Assembly: GCA_026873275.1 (NCBI GenBank)
Contig: JANTUC010000006.1
Location: forward strand, 124,001 to 188,000
Length of the DNA: 64,000 nucleotides
Direction: 5' to 3'
From: Pseudopithomyces maydicus
Taxonomy: Eukaryota > Ascomycota > Dothideomycetes > Pleosporales > Didymosphaeriaceae
Shown here: positions 25,544 through 37,064 of the stretch, in pieces
How the letters are laid out: each line of letters begins with the position of its first letter
Numbering within the stretch: the stretch's first letter is position 1
The notes under the pieces: generated by a model
Told to the model about the DNA's origin: nothing
The model's database searches: none
The model's input: the letters and a program-made list of their open reading frames with translations, nothing else
Program-made: the position numbers and the translations under genes

Positions 25544-26534
25544 GGTGGGTGGGTGGAGGGTTGGGATGAGTATGGGGGCGGTTGGGGTGGAGGTTGTAGG
25601 GGGTGGTGGGTGGTTGGTGGGAGGGCCGGTGCAATTGGTAGTGCGTGGTGAGTGGGAGGGTGCGGGCAATTGATGGATATGCAGGAGGATCGAGGGGATT
25701 CCCTGGGATGAGAGGACTAGGGAAAGTGCTCTAAGATAGCAGGAGCAAATGAATTACTCTTGCATCCAGAGTGTACAGATAGATATGTACTTCAACCCCA
25801 AGACGTTGTATGAACCAAGAGAACGACATTAGACCCATAACTGATATATCCGCGCTCCAAGATCTGCATGATGACTCGCTCTAACCCGGTCGTTGGAGAA
25901 TAAGTGGAGGAATGCGGAGGATGCGGGGAATGCGCTCCGCCAAGAGGGGTTCAGCCTCGGCCTCTGCTTACACTAGAACTAGGTACTGTAGCATACAAAA
26001 GCTAGTCTATACCGAAAGAGATACCGGGAAGCGCTAGTGTACATTTGGTATTCTTAGTATGTATGTATGTATGCAAGCATGTATGTCTACACGACTTGGC
26101 TAAACGTATTTATGCGCTACCTCGAATCGTCGGCGGCGCTGGCACGTACTGTAGTCTACATGTATACATATATGTATATCCATCCCCACAATGCATACAT
26201 ACATACATACATACGTATATTGCACCACGAATCGACGTCGATTCAACTCGACTATGTATGTACCCGGTAGCAACCCCCGCGCCGCAAAATAAATCATGTG
26301 AATCCCAGGGTATCCCCAATGTCCTTCACCAGAGAACCCCCCTAAACGCCAGCCAGCCCCAATGCAACCGACCAACCAACCAACCAACCACCCATCCCCC
26401 CACCCATTCTAATCGTGATAGAAAAGAAAACAATACAATGTTGATACAATGTCGCACAAAACACATAACACTCCCCGGGCACTCACTCGCCCACTCACTC
26501 GCCCACTCACGCACCCACTCACGCACCCACTCAC
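25544..26534. other. Intergenic region with microsatellites
   Basis: No gene is supported. GTAT runs at 26057-26075 and ACAT runs at 26197-26215 are separated by mixed sequence. It lies between two minus-strand genes, so it holds the acyl-CoA dehydrogenase promoter and the 3' end of the F-box/LRR gene. Its right end is the 12-bp minisatellite at 26480-26539. Confidence 0.55.
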
Positions 26535-26539
26535 TCACC
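26480..26539. repeat. Five-unit 12-bp minisatellite over a stop codon
   Basis: Five units of the form CACTCACTCGCC/CACTCACGCACC/CACTCACTCACC run without interruption. The last unit contains the stop codon (26535-26537) of the F-box/LRR gene on the minus strand. Confidence 0.85.
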
Positions 26540-28865
26540 AAGCATACCCCTCATCCACCTCGTCAGCCCCCTCATTCCACTCCTCATCCCCACTGCGCTC
26601 CTCATCCAAGAAATCCGCCTCATCGAACATCTCCTCGCGCGGCCGCAGGTTGTCGATGCGGCACAAGACGGTGTGGCAGCGGCCCTGGACGACGGTGGGC
26701 TCGACATCATCCGGCGCGGCGCCCTCTTCTCCCGCATCCGATGCATCGGAGGGCTTTTCACCCGCGTCGTCGTTGTCCGAGGTCTCGTCGTAGTTTGTGG
26801 AAGCCTGGGCGCGAGAACGGAGGCGCTTTGCGTTCCAGCGCTCGGATTTGCGCTTGGAAGACTTGGAAGACAGGGGGACGTCGCTGTCGGAGTCGGAGTC
26901 GGAGTCAGAGGAGGTGTCGCTGGTGGTGATGGTCTCGGGTGGCGCTGCGACGGCGGTGGCCTGGGTTTCGTCGGCGGCCATGTCGAGCAGGGAGTCGTTT
27001 CGATCGGGATCCGCCTGCTTTGGGCCCTGGGCTTGCCACTCCCGATATGCGCGGAGGGAGGCGAGATGCGGGCTGGGAGGGGACCGCGCCACGCGAAGAC
27101 CTTTTCGAAGCGGGCTGCCCATTTTTGCCTGAACTCGGCGCGGTCGCGCCAGTTCATGTCGACGGTGGCTAGGATGCGGACCTCTCGGAGGAAGGGGAGG
27201 TCTGCCGCGGAGTCGATCAGTGAGGTGAAGAGGTTGGTGGCGGAGTCCGCGCCCCATTTTCGCAGATGCTCCAGGTCGATGATGCGGAGGGTCGTGGGCC
27301 ACGTCGGAACCTCGTCCAGGCCAAGCAGCCAGTCGTAGAGAGGCTCGTTATCGGAAGACAGAGCCAGTGTGCTGTAGTAGTTCAGGTCCATTCGGAGGAC
27401 CTCTAGTCGTGGGCAGTTTGCTTTCAAGGTCGTCAGGAAGGACAGGTCCAAGGACTGATTGTGGTTGAGAACCAGTTCTTCGAGATGGCGCCCTTTTTCC
27501 GAAAGGAATGTTTGCACAGCCTCAGAGGTGAGGTTGATACAGTTGGTGATGCTGAGACTGAGAAGTGTAGATGGCAGCAGAGACAAGAGCTTTCCGTTAA
27601 CAGCAGTGCAGGATTCAAAGGTCAACGAGTGCAAATTCGGCAGGACGGCTATGGCAGAGGCGAGCAGCTCCTCTACAGTCGGGTCTGTAGCGTCGGACTT
27701 GCGCTTTTCATCGACGTTAAACTTGACGAAGGTCACATCGCGGAGGCTCTGGAAAGCTTGATCACCGTGGATTTCTTTCACCCATAAGAGACCCTGGCTT
27801 TGGGCGCAAAAGGCACTGTGCCACCGCCAGCTCTGTAGTCGCAGCTGAGTCTTCCTCAACGCTTGGAATAACTCGGACGGGTAATTCCAGCGGCGAACGC
27901 GCTTGAGTCGCTCACGGTATGGTGGCCTGTCTAGAGGGTCGAAGATGTCTATCTCTTTGAGGGTCGTCAATGATGACACCAATGCTGCCAGATCAGCCAC
28001 ACTGCTTGACGTATCTGTCAGTGCAGACATTTGCGTGACGTCTAGCTCAAGGCGCTTGACCATGACCCTGTAGTCCTGGCAGGCCTCAGCGGGTGGTGTT
28101 ATCAAATCGTGCACTAGCTTCCTCCTATTCTGGCGAATGGCAAATATCGGTGGGTTCCGGTACAGGGCGGTAAGAGCTGGCTTGGTGAAGGCTTGACACA
28201 TCTGAGCCATGCTTACGAGCCAGGGTATAGCAGGGGTAGCTTGCATGTTCTCGTTATGCAGCGGGTGAGAAGCGTAGACGAAGATTTGGAGGAGGACGTG
28301 ATAGGGCAGCGACGCCATGTCTGGTTTGTGCCCGTCGGTAGGAATGTGCACAGCGACAGGTTGGTGTGCTGTTGGGTGTTAATTAATATGCAGTGGCAGA
28401 CGACAGGTATGGACATACCCTTCTTCTCCTTTAGAGGCGCACCCAGAGCGCGCATGGCTGGCTTTTGGATTTGCTAGAGCCATTCCCAAGTCCCCTACGA
28501 GACGTCGATGGCCGTGAATCTGCCTGTATGCGCTGCTTCTTATGCGCCACGACAACCTCGTCGGGCTCATAGTCGGCTTCCCCGTCCTCGCTCTCCTCGT
28601 CGGTGCTCACGTCGCGGTATGACACCTTGCGCTTTCCTTTCCTCCGCAGTGTGCGCTTGTCGGGTGCAGGTCGTGCGGTCTGCGCTGGCTGGACAGCGGG
28701 CGGCTCTTGTTCGACTTCGGTAGACAGGTGGCGGGTGGAACGTCGCGTTGGGCGCTTCCTCCTGGAGGCATTGTCTGAGTCAGAATTTGAGAAATCGTCG
28801 TCGCTGCTGGGCTCTCTATATGAGACATTGGCGCGCCTGCTTTGGCGCAAAAGCTGGGGAGCCAT
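26535..28865 (-). CDS. F-box/LRR-like protein with acidic tails (two apparent frameshifts)
   Basis: Two exons (28419-28865 and 26535-28368) around a 50-bp intron with GTATGT donor and AACAG acceptor give about 759 residues. Exon 1 encodes a charged, disordered region with Ser/Asp-rich and Arg-rich patches (SSDDDFSNSDSD, RRKRPTRRSTR). Exon 2 starts with an F-box-like helix (MASLPYHVLLQIFVYASHPL), followed by leucine-rich-repeat-like segments (LPNLHSLTFESC, LSLSITNCINLTSEAVQTFL, LEELVLNHNQSLDLSFL, LEVLRMDLNYYSTL). The tail is acidic and basic in blocks (SDSDSDSDSD, KRKSERWNAKRLRSR, DEERSGDEEWNEG). It is probably an SCF-type substrate receptor or nuclear LRR protein such as the Rad7/Amn1 group, not assignable further. 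Frames rejoin with one added base at T-run 28463-28466 and G-run 27079-27082. It is divergent from the WW gene. Confidence 0.82.
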
Positions 28866-29532
28866 GATGGCGGGCGCAATCTAGTTGGAGCGGAACAAGC
28901 ACGACATGGGTTGCTCGGGTGGATCTGTCGAGCGCAGTCAAGTCGGGCGCAAACTCAGCGATCCGGTGGTGAAGGAATACACAGGTGTGAGCGGCTTGTT
29001 AGCGGCGGTCGGCAGAAGCGGTCGGGTTCGCCATGCGGAATGTTGAACACGGGCGACTGTAGCAGTGAAGTCGGGCGTTTGCCATTTGGTGACGCATTCA
29101 ATGGCGCCGCGGCCGGTGCAGCCGAGGAAGAGCCGACGCCACACCAGGCCGCCCGCATCCCCAAACGGCCGCTCTGAGGGCTCGCTGCTGTGATATTGCC
29201 TATCCTGAGGTTGCGCATGGTCGACGGATATCAAATACACGCCTGCAATGTCCAGTCTGACCAGCATAGCCCCCCGCTCCAGCTGAACGGCAGCCAACGG
29301 GGCCCACACAGCCACCTGCGCCACACGTGTGACGAGCCAGGTCCATGTTCAGGGTCGCAGAGACATGGCCACCCTTCAAAGCCAGGACACCGGCCAGTCA
29401 GCCAGCAGACCGCCCACATTATAAGCGCTCATCGCGGCTTTCCTGCTTCTATCCCCGTCCGCGCTCCCTGAAGCCTTTGCGCTTCCCTTTGCACCTCTCC
29501 GTCCATCCCTCCTCGCCCCCGCACTCACATCC
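28866..29532. promoter_or_regulatory. Divergent promoter region (F-box/LRR gene and WW gene)
   Basis: A 667-bp gap between divergently transcribed genes, without a supportable gene of its own. The side facing the WW gene (29440-29530) is a long pyrimidine-rich tract, as in many fungal core promoters. No TATA-like or named factor site is convincing. Confidence 0.5.
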
Positions 29533-31063
29533 ATGTCTGTGCCTACGCCTCCTCATCCGCCAGTGTCGCCAGACTCTGGCCCGACCGATCCCGCTCTGCC
29601 AAAGCTGCCCTCGGGCTGGATAGCTCAGTGGGACAACACGTACGTTCTCTCCTCGCACGCCGGCCTTCGAACCGGCGTTACCCCGCCATGCCTCACTGCC
29701 CCGCCTTCGCACGACATCTAACAAAGACACCAGGTCGCGAAAGTATTACTGTGCGTAACTCTACCACGGATGTCCCCAATGCGCGATATTTGCGTGACTC
29801 CGGAATCCAGACTGACTCCCCGTAGACGTGCAGATCAGCACCGGCGTCTCACAATGGGATCTCCCCACCAGCGAGGCCCCCATCGGAGGGAGCTCGAACC
29901 ACAGCACACCGGCCCACAACACAAACCCATACAACAAGCCTGCCGATGGCTCTCAGGGTCCTGATATTGGCGATGGCACAAGGGGTGTTGACGGTCCGAC
30001 TGGCGACCGCGCTGGCGGCCTCGGAGTGCGTACGATTCTGCGCTGTCTGGCCATGGCTGACTGACAATATTCAGGGCTTCGCGCTCAACGCATTGACCGG
30101 CGGCGGCAAGCAAAACGGCCACGGAGGCGGATCGAGCAATCTGGTCGGACAGCTGGCCAGCGGACTCCTCGGTGGCGGCAAACAATCCCACGGCAGCAGC
30201 AGCGGACACGGCGGCGGCTCAAGCAACCTCGTTGGACAGCTGGCCAGCGGTCTGCTAGGCGGAGGAAAGCAGAACCATGGCAGCTCTCAGTCTGGCCACG
30301 GTAACTCCCAGTCTGGACACGGCAGCTCGTCGCACTCGACCTCTAGCGGAGGAGGGCTCGGTGGCCTTCTCGGTGGGGTACTGGGCGGCGGTTCGGTGAG
30401 TTGCCAATCTCCACATACAAAGCGTGGAGCATGACTGATGGGTAGCAGCACAACAAGCCGTCAGACAGCGGCTACGGATACAGCCATAACACCTCGCAGG
30501 GCGGTACCTACTCCGGCAGCGCACCCCCGACCTCCTACCAGCCCGGCGGCTCGCACGCCTCGACCCCAAGCCACAACGCCTACGCATCCCCGCCCCCAGG
30601 CCAGTACGGCAGCCACGACCAGCACCAGCAAGGCGCCTACGGCCAACACCAGCAGCAGCACCAGCAGGGCAGCTACGGCAGCCACACCCCCCAACACCAA
30701 AGCTACCCTCCCCCAGGCCAAAACTACGGCTCTCCCGCCCCCGCCCAGCACAACCAGCAGCACAACCAGCAGCAATACGGCAACCACGCCCCGCAGTACG
30801 GCGCGCCCCCTACCCAGGGCTACGGCGGTCCCCCCGGCCCCGGCGGCTACGGCCAACAAGCAGGCTACGGCGGCCCCGGTGGCTACGGCCAGCAGGCGCC
30901 GCCGCCCGGCCAGTACGGCCACAGCGCGCCGTATGGCGGACCCCAGAATTACGACCAGCATCAGCATAATCAGTATGGGGGCGCGCCGCAGTATGCACCG
31001 CCGCCGCAGCAGGGGCAGCATGGGGGGTATGGGGGGCATCAGGCGCCGCAGCCGAAGTGGTAG
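29533..31063 (+). CDS. WW-domain protein with Gly/Tyr/Gln-rich tail
   Basis: Five exons (29533-29639, 29734-29750, 29826-30025, 30075-30395, 30449-31063) give 419 residues with no frame problem. The WW domain near residues 25-58 is assembled from three exons: LPSGWIAQWD, then SRKYYY across a 17-nt microexon, then VSQWDLP. WW domains bind proline-rich ligands. The middle has two near-copies of a Gly-rich unit (SSNLVGQLASGLLGGGKQ), and the tail is a low-complexity prion-like sequence rich in GYG, QQ, HN and PPP, ending in APQPKW. Such tails often drive phase separation or coat-like assembly, but that is inference. The start ATG at 29533 sits in an upstream pyrimidine-rich leader. No gene name is recognised. 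Confidence 0.88.
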
Positions 31064-31843
31064 GTTGGTTGTGAGCAGTGGGGTTGGGATGGAGGGTCGA
31101 TGTGTGGTGGTGGTGTAGGAAAAAAATGGGAATGATATCCTGGGTGGGTTGTGAAAGGTAGTGTAGTGTAGGGAACGGTAGGGTGGGTGGTATACATGCG
31201 TGTTCATAAATGGGCTTGGCTGGGTTAGCTGGTTGGTTAGCTGGTTAGCTGGTTAGCTAGCTGGGTGGATGGACGGTCGGTTGGATGCTTGATTTCGAAT
31301 TGCTCGGTGAGAGAGATAGAGTTATCCTTGATACGCATGCAAGGCGCGATAGACGGCAGGTTTGGTCTGGTCTGGTTCGGGTTGGTTTGTTCCGGTTCCG
31401 GTTCCGGTTTGCAGCTCGTTGTATCTGGTATCCTGCGCCCGTTTTGAATGGTTCTTGGGTATCGTGTGCTTTCCTTTCCTTTGCTCCGCCAGATATTTCT
31501 CCCGCCTCCCTCCCCTTTCAATCGACGTGGTGTCGAGATGCATTCCTCCCCCCCCTCCCTTCCTCCCTTCAAACCTTCCTTCATTTCACCACATTTAACC
31601 TCAGAACCACCCAGCCTATCCGCCAATTCGCCATTAGCCCACCCCATCTCCCTCTCCTCCCCCACCCAACCCAACCCAACATAACCCTCCCCTCCCCTCA
31701 CCTCATCTCCTCCCCCCTCCCTACTTCCCCGCCCCCTAATCTTCACAAAAAAAGATCCTCCCCCCACCCCTCCCCCTCCCCCACCCCCTCCCTCCCCCGC
31801 CCCAACCCACCCCCTCCTCCCCCCACAACCCCCCACGCCACCC
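31064..31843. other. Intergenic region between convergent genes
   Basis: No gene is supported. It holds the 3' ends of the WW gene (+) and the Pop8-like gene (-). A GGTTAGCT-type repeat occupies 31225-31262 and a GGTTCC-type repeat 31375-31415. The right half is extremely C-rich on the plus strand. Confidence 0.55.
31225..31262. repeat. GGTTAGCT tandem repeat
   Basis: About five imperfect 8-9-bp units containing GGTTAGCT, just after the WW gene. Confidence 0.8.
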
Positions 31844-32384
31844 TCACCTTCCCATTCCCTCCTGCTCCTGCTCCTGCTCCTGCTCCTCCTCCTCCTCCCC
31901 CTCCCATCCCTCCCCCTCCCCCTCCCCGATCTGCGCCCCCTCCACCCACCCCACCCAACAACTCAACGCCCCCACCACAGCCCTCGCATCGCGCCTCGAG
32001 CACCGAACCCACACGTCCAGCCCCTCGATGTGCAGCATGTCGAGCGCGATGCTGGACCCGTGGAGCCCGAGGTAGGATGTCAATGCCGGGTGCAGGAGGG
32101 AGGAGACTGTGAGGGGGTCGAGGGGGGTGGTGGGTGAGAGGGGGTTGGGGTTGGGATGAGGAGGCGGAAGGGAGAGGGGGAGGTGGAGGTGGAGGTGGGG
32201 GGATGGGAGGGAGGTAGGGGAGGGATGAGGGCGTGTGCAGGCGGAGGTGGAGGTAGGTTGATTGGGGGCGGAGGGTGCGTGTGCGGGTTGAGTTTGGAAG
32301 AGGTGTGGTGGTTGAGGTTGAGGTTGAGGGGGAGGTTTTGCGTTTTTTGGATGGGGGAGGGGTGCTTGTGGTGGTGGAGGGCAT
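31844..32384 (-). CDS. POP8: Pop8-like RNase P/MRP subunit (two apparent frameshifts)
   Basis: About 180 residues after correction and intronless. After a Ser/Thr/Pro-rich start with SKKRKTS, the STYLHLRLHTPSS strand is followed by a variable segment and then the most telling part, HPALTSYLGLHGSSIALDML and VWVRCSRRDARAVVGALS. This matches the compact Alba-like core of fungal Pop8, a protein of RNase P and RNase MRP that process tRNA and rRNA precursors in the nucleus and nucleolus. The tail is acidic with a QEQEQEQE run. Frames rejoin with one base added at each of G-runs 32197-32202 and 32140-32144. The start at 32384 is the first ATG of the frame carrying the core. A (CTTT)n tract lies about 35 bases upstream of the start. 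Assignment rests on one motif block, so it is tentative. Confidence 0.6.
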
Positions 32385-33600
32385 GGTTGCTTTGGTTCGA
32401 TTTCCTCTTCGCCTTCTCTCTTTCTTTCTTTCTTTCTTTCTTTCTTTTTTTATCTCTCGGTGCGCGTTCTCTTTCGCGCTCCTCTCGGCGTGCGGTTTCG
32501 ATTTTGATTTCGATGACCAGCGATGGCACTCGTGCAGCCTGCGAAGAGGGCGGCGGGAAATTGAATAAGTATAGCTTGTGCAGCGTTTTATCTTGTCGCG
32601 TTGAGGTCTGGTGCTGGTATTGTGGATGGATGTGTGTGCTAAGCTTCTCCGCCTCAGTCGCGTCGTATGTTCTGAACGAGCGATGCAGTCGATGGAGAAA
32701 TTATAGTGGGGCGCGCGGGCGCGGGTAAGTGGCGCTAGCGTCTGCGTAGCGCGGGTCCACGTGTGAGCGCGCTTAGGTAGGTGTGCACATGTGCAGTAAG
32801 TAGGGAGATACCGGTAATCTGGATACATACGATGGGTAGTTTGCGTTAGGCTAAAACTATACATAGTGAGGCGAAGCGTGTTAGGGTTGTGCAAAGCGAA
32901 TGGGGTGCGTAGTCATGATTTGCATGCACATTCATACGTAGTGAGAGAGAGATGGTCGTGTGGGACTGCCCGGTTGTATCACCAACCTGCCTACCCACGC
33001 AGTATGATACATTCATTGCACTTGCACCATCCTATCCTATCCCATTTCACATACGGACAACCCCAGCACCACACCAGCACTGCCTCAGTACTCTGATGCC
33101 CTCCCTATACGACAGGCACACCTATGTACACCAACCAGCACGTATGTACATCCATCGCCTCCACCACCGAAATGAACGCACACACCAGGGTATTGAACGT
33201 CTGTATGCATGTAACAGTATGCCAAAGTTCCCTCCCATTCGCCGCCATACCCATGAGAATCGCAGAGGAAGAAACGCCAGGATCGATGACGCTAATGTAA
33301 ACGAGAAAACACCCTATGGACGTGGCTGAAGGGCAGGGGTATCATGTCGCCGTGAAAAAGATATGGAACTACACTTGAAGATTTTCGCTTTCCCATGTGA
33401 GAGGAAAGGCGCCAGAAATGAAAAAGAAAGAGAGAAAGTCCGAAGACGCCATAGAAAGTATGCATGGAAAGTCATATGAACGAAGGAAAAGCCGTAAGGT
33501 CCCGGGGTATGGTAAGAGAAAAGCTCGGAAGGGCACCAGATGCCTTTGGATACAAGAGAGGTGATAGAAGGGCTGTATAGGATCGAGTGTGAGCCCTTCT
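32385..33600. other. Intergenic region, promoter of the Pop8-like gene
   Basis: No gene is supported. A CTTT microsatellite lies at about 32420-32450, immediately upstream of the Pop8-like start on the minus strand. TACATACG-type repeats appear around 32825 and 33140. The segment next to 33600 should hold the 3' UTR of the coiled-coil gene. Confidence 0.5.
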
Positions 33601-36600
33601 TCACACCTCGGGAGCCTTCTTGAAGTCGTGGCTGAACGTCAACTTGAAGCCGCCACCGCGGAGCTGGTGGTTGATGGCGAGGATGGCCTCTTGGTGCTCG
33701 TAGGCGGAGATGTTTAGGGCGGCGAGGTTGGTGCGCATGCGGGCTGCAAATAAGGTGTCAGTAAGAATTTACATGTGTACCAAAACGTGTTTCTCGACCG
33801 CGCTTACCGATGTTTTGCTGCTGCTGCTGCTGCGGACCCTGAGCCATGTTCTGGGCTTGACTCTCAAGAGCCGCGAGCCTGCTGTTCAGACCGTCGATTC
33901 TATTGTGGGCGTCGGCTCGGGCAGAATTGAGGAACGCGATGTCGGTTTCTGCGTTCTTGAGGCGTTTATTGTGGCTCTCTATCGTGCTGTCGTTGATCCA
34001 GCTGTTTCCCTTTCCGGCACGCTCGTTCGCCAAGTCGGTGCGGAGATTCTGGATTTCCCGAGACAATTTCTCATCGCCTTGGACGATAAGGTCCTCAATG
34101 CTGCGGAAGTTGCGTCCTCTGGCTTCCTCGAAGAATTGGATGATCAAATCACAGCGTTCAGCGAGGTTCAGCAGCTGCATGCTTCGCTCAGGCCCGTGCA
34201 TCCACCCCATGCCGTTGACAAGCTTTCCGATCTCGTCGATAACCACACGCATGTTGGTCAATTCAACCATGAAGTTTTGCGGGTTGGGATAGGTCTGGCT
34301 GAACCAGTTCACCATTTGGCGGTAGATATCTTCCGTCGTCACATTTTGCATTCTGTCTTCAAGACTCTTTTGGGCTGTGATGACCAGGTCGAGCTGTTGC
34401 TGCGTTTGTTCCTCAACTTTTGCGATCTGCTGCATTGCGGCGTGAACGTTTGTGTTTGCGGATTCACCTGAAGCAGTTGGCACCGATTCTCCTGGCACGG
34501 ATGGTGTGGGTTCTGGTCCCGTGGCATCGGCACGCCGAGGCTCAGCAGGCGGCTGTTCCCGGACTGTCTTCACGTCTGCTTGAATGGCCTGAATGTCTTC
34601 TTTGATGGCGTTGAATTTCGGCTCTAGGCTTTTCTCGAAAGTAGCAACGAGGTTCGTGCCTATAGTCATGGCTAGGTTCTTTGCTTGTTCCGCCGTCTGC
34701 ATAGCTGTTGCGACATCCGTGGACAGGCTATTTACTTCATCGCTGATCTCTTGGAAATTATTGTTAGGTATGGCTGATGGCTTGGGACCTGGAGTCCGTG
34801 ATCGCATCTCTCTGTCGAGGTTGTCAATGCGGGATCGCGTCTCTCTTGACAGAATATCAAGCCCAACTTTCAATTGGTTTTCGAGGTCCTCTATTTCTGC
34901 CGACATCGTCCCTTGCTTTCTTCCCTGCGATTGAAGCTCAATTGACAGGTCAGATTGGATGGATTCTTTGGCGCCAGCCAGCATTTTAGTCATGGAATCT
35001 GTCATGGAGAGTTGAAGTTCATTCAGTCTAGACTGCAGATTGCTCCTGTCCTGTTCTACCTGCTGCCGAATCATAGCAATATTTTCGACGAAACTGCCTC
35101 GAATTTCTTTGGAATTCGAAGAGTCGTCCTGGAGCTTGTTGAGGCTTTCAGACAGTACGTTAACACGCTGCGTGACACGTTCCAAGCCATCTGTGCATCC
35201 TTGGATTCCGGACCGCATCCTCTCGATGTTGGCGTCGAGCTCCGCTTTAACAGACCTGATACAAGTTAACAGCGGACCAAACACACAAACGTGGTGACTT
35301 ACTGTACTAGCTTGGACGTTGACTCTGCTGACTCTTCGTCGCCCGATTTTTTAGACGATCCGTTTACGGCCTCTTTGTGATGGGCCATCTCGGTCTTGAG
35401 GTTATCAAGCTGCTTCTGGAGACCGGCGTTCTTAAGCACCGTCGTATCGTGCTCTATAGCATTCAGCTTTTCAGAGAATGTATCAAAGCGTTTCTTGGTT
35501 GCAGCAGGAGTGTCGCTTTTCTTGATGCTGGTCTTTATTTCATCGATCTTCTGATTGGATGCCTTGTTGTTCTTGTCAACCAACGTATCTAAAGCATCCA
35601 GACGCTTGGCGAGTACGTCAGTCTCAGACAGCTTCTTCTCTAGACCATTTGTCTTCATAACAACATCACCCAACTTTGCTTCAAAATCAGCGCTCTTTTT
35701 CATGTAGGAACTATTTTTGTTCTGCAAGTCGTGGGTAATATTGTTGATCGTGGCGACAGACGATATGAATGACTTGTGTGCGTCATCCATTGAGTTTTTC
35801 CAGCTGCTAAGACTGGAGTACTTTTTGTTTAAATCTTGAATATCGACCTCCAGTGATCGTTTGATGCGGGCTTCGATCGAATCAGGGCCCTTTTCGGATA
35901 GCTGGGACATTTTATTGTCCTGGTTTTTGATATTGTTCTCAATTGTGTTTAAGCGCTGATTCACTGCATCAGGAATCTTGTTGGACAATAGAGACAGTCT
36001 GCCATCTTGGTTTTTGATACTGGTTTCGATGGTGTTTAAGCGATGTTTTACTACATCAGGAACCTTATCGGACTGCATAGACAATCTACTCTCGTGGCTT
36101 TTCACGTTGGCTTCGATCGTGTTCAAGCGCCCTTGTACTGCATCAGGAACCCTGCCGGATAACACCGATATCTTACTCTCTTGGCTCTGGAGGTTGGCTT
36201 CGATTGTGTCCAAGCGCGCTTTCACTGCATCGTCTGAAACCTTTGTTTGATATTTCTCGAGAGTCGTCGGAACATCCTTATGAAGCTGGTTACGGGAGGC
36301 TTCCAGTTGGCGTATGCGCTCAGACAGCTCTTTCACTGTTTGCGACCAATTTGGGTCTACCAATGTCGGCCGCGACTGTTCCAGCTTCCGGAGGCGATCT
36401 TCCATTTGACTTTTCTCCGTTCGCAATTGGGTCACCTCTCCACTCAATTCTGTATGTTTCGATCTCTCAATTTGCAAGTTAGACTTGACCTGGTTCAATT
36501 GATTCTGTTGATCGATACATCTGGCGCGAATCGATGCCAGTGTTGTATTTTCCAGAGGGACTGTTCCCACGCTCGGTTTCTTCGGGGTTAGTTGGCGGAT

Positions 36601-37064
36601 CGAAGCAACGCCTCGTGCTGCTTCTACGGAACTCTTCTTCGGGATGGGGACCGATGGAGGTACCATTGGCGGCGCAGCTGAAGCACCGTGCACCGGAGTA
36701 AAGTGGCCGCTGCCGAAAAGGCTTGCGTCGCTCGAAGTCACGGACAGTGGTGAGGCAACATGCATGGGACTGGCAGAGCCGGCCTGCGCTCTACTCTGCT
36801 TTCTCGGGTCCCGCGACGGATTGATCATAGTATCAACAAGCGACGGGGCCGGAGGCTGTCGATATGTCACAGCTGCTGCTGCCGTGTTGATAGTCTGTCG
36901 TGAGTCGGTTGGATTGCCAGCCGAAACCGACTGAGCATTCTTGTTAGACCATAAATGTGACTCATACTGTCGAAATGAATACTCACCCTCTTCTGCTCAT
37001 GAATTCGCGGTCGCTTTTCGGCAGCCGGGACGATGGGCGAGTTTGCAGGTCGTTTGGCGCTCAT
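33601..37064 (-). CDS. Long coiled-coil protein with 29-residue repeats
   Basis: Four exons (36987-37064, 35303-36930, 33808-35255, 33601-33743) with introns of 56, 47 and 64 bp give 1,098 residues; the frame is clean throughout. The first ~130 residues are basic and disordered (MSAKRPANSPIVPAAEKRPR looks like a nuclear-localisation region). From there on the sequence is almost entirely heptad-rich coiled coil. Four exact-length 29-residue units (36231 down to 35884) repeat PDAV..RLNTIE...K.QE..LS.LS.K. A poly-Gln run (PQQQQQQN) and a compact conserved-looking end (HQEAILAINHQL, GGGFKLTFSHDFKK) close the protein. It resembles spindle-pole, nuclear-envelope or chromosome-scaffold coiled coils only in general form, and I do not recognise the family. 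It is divergent from RVB2. Confidence 0.85.
35884..36231 (-). repeat. Four 87-bp coding repeats
   Basis: Four in-frame units of 29 codons each within the coiled-coil gene. The phrase RL(D/N)TIE recurs at identical spacing, followed by a variable linker ending in VP, IP or GP. The units are diverged enough to be old. Confidence 0.85.

Noticed and set aside
30438..31207. Ala/Thr-rich (+) and Val/Leu-rich (-) frames of more than 220 codons
   Set aside because: They are out-of-frame readings of the Gly/Tyr/Gln-rich last exon of the WW gene, which itself splices cleanly to a stop at 31063.
35884..36231. Regular repeats as a CRISPR array
   Set aside because: The units are in-frame coding repeats of a eukaryotic coiled-coil protein with no unique spacers.
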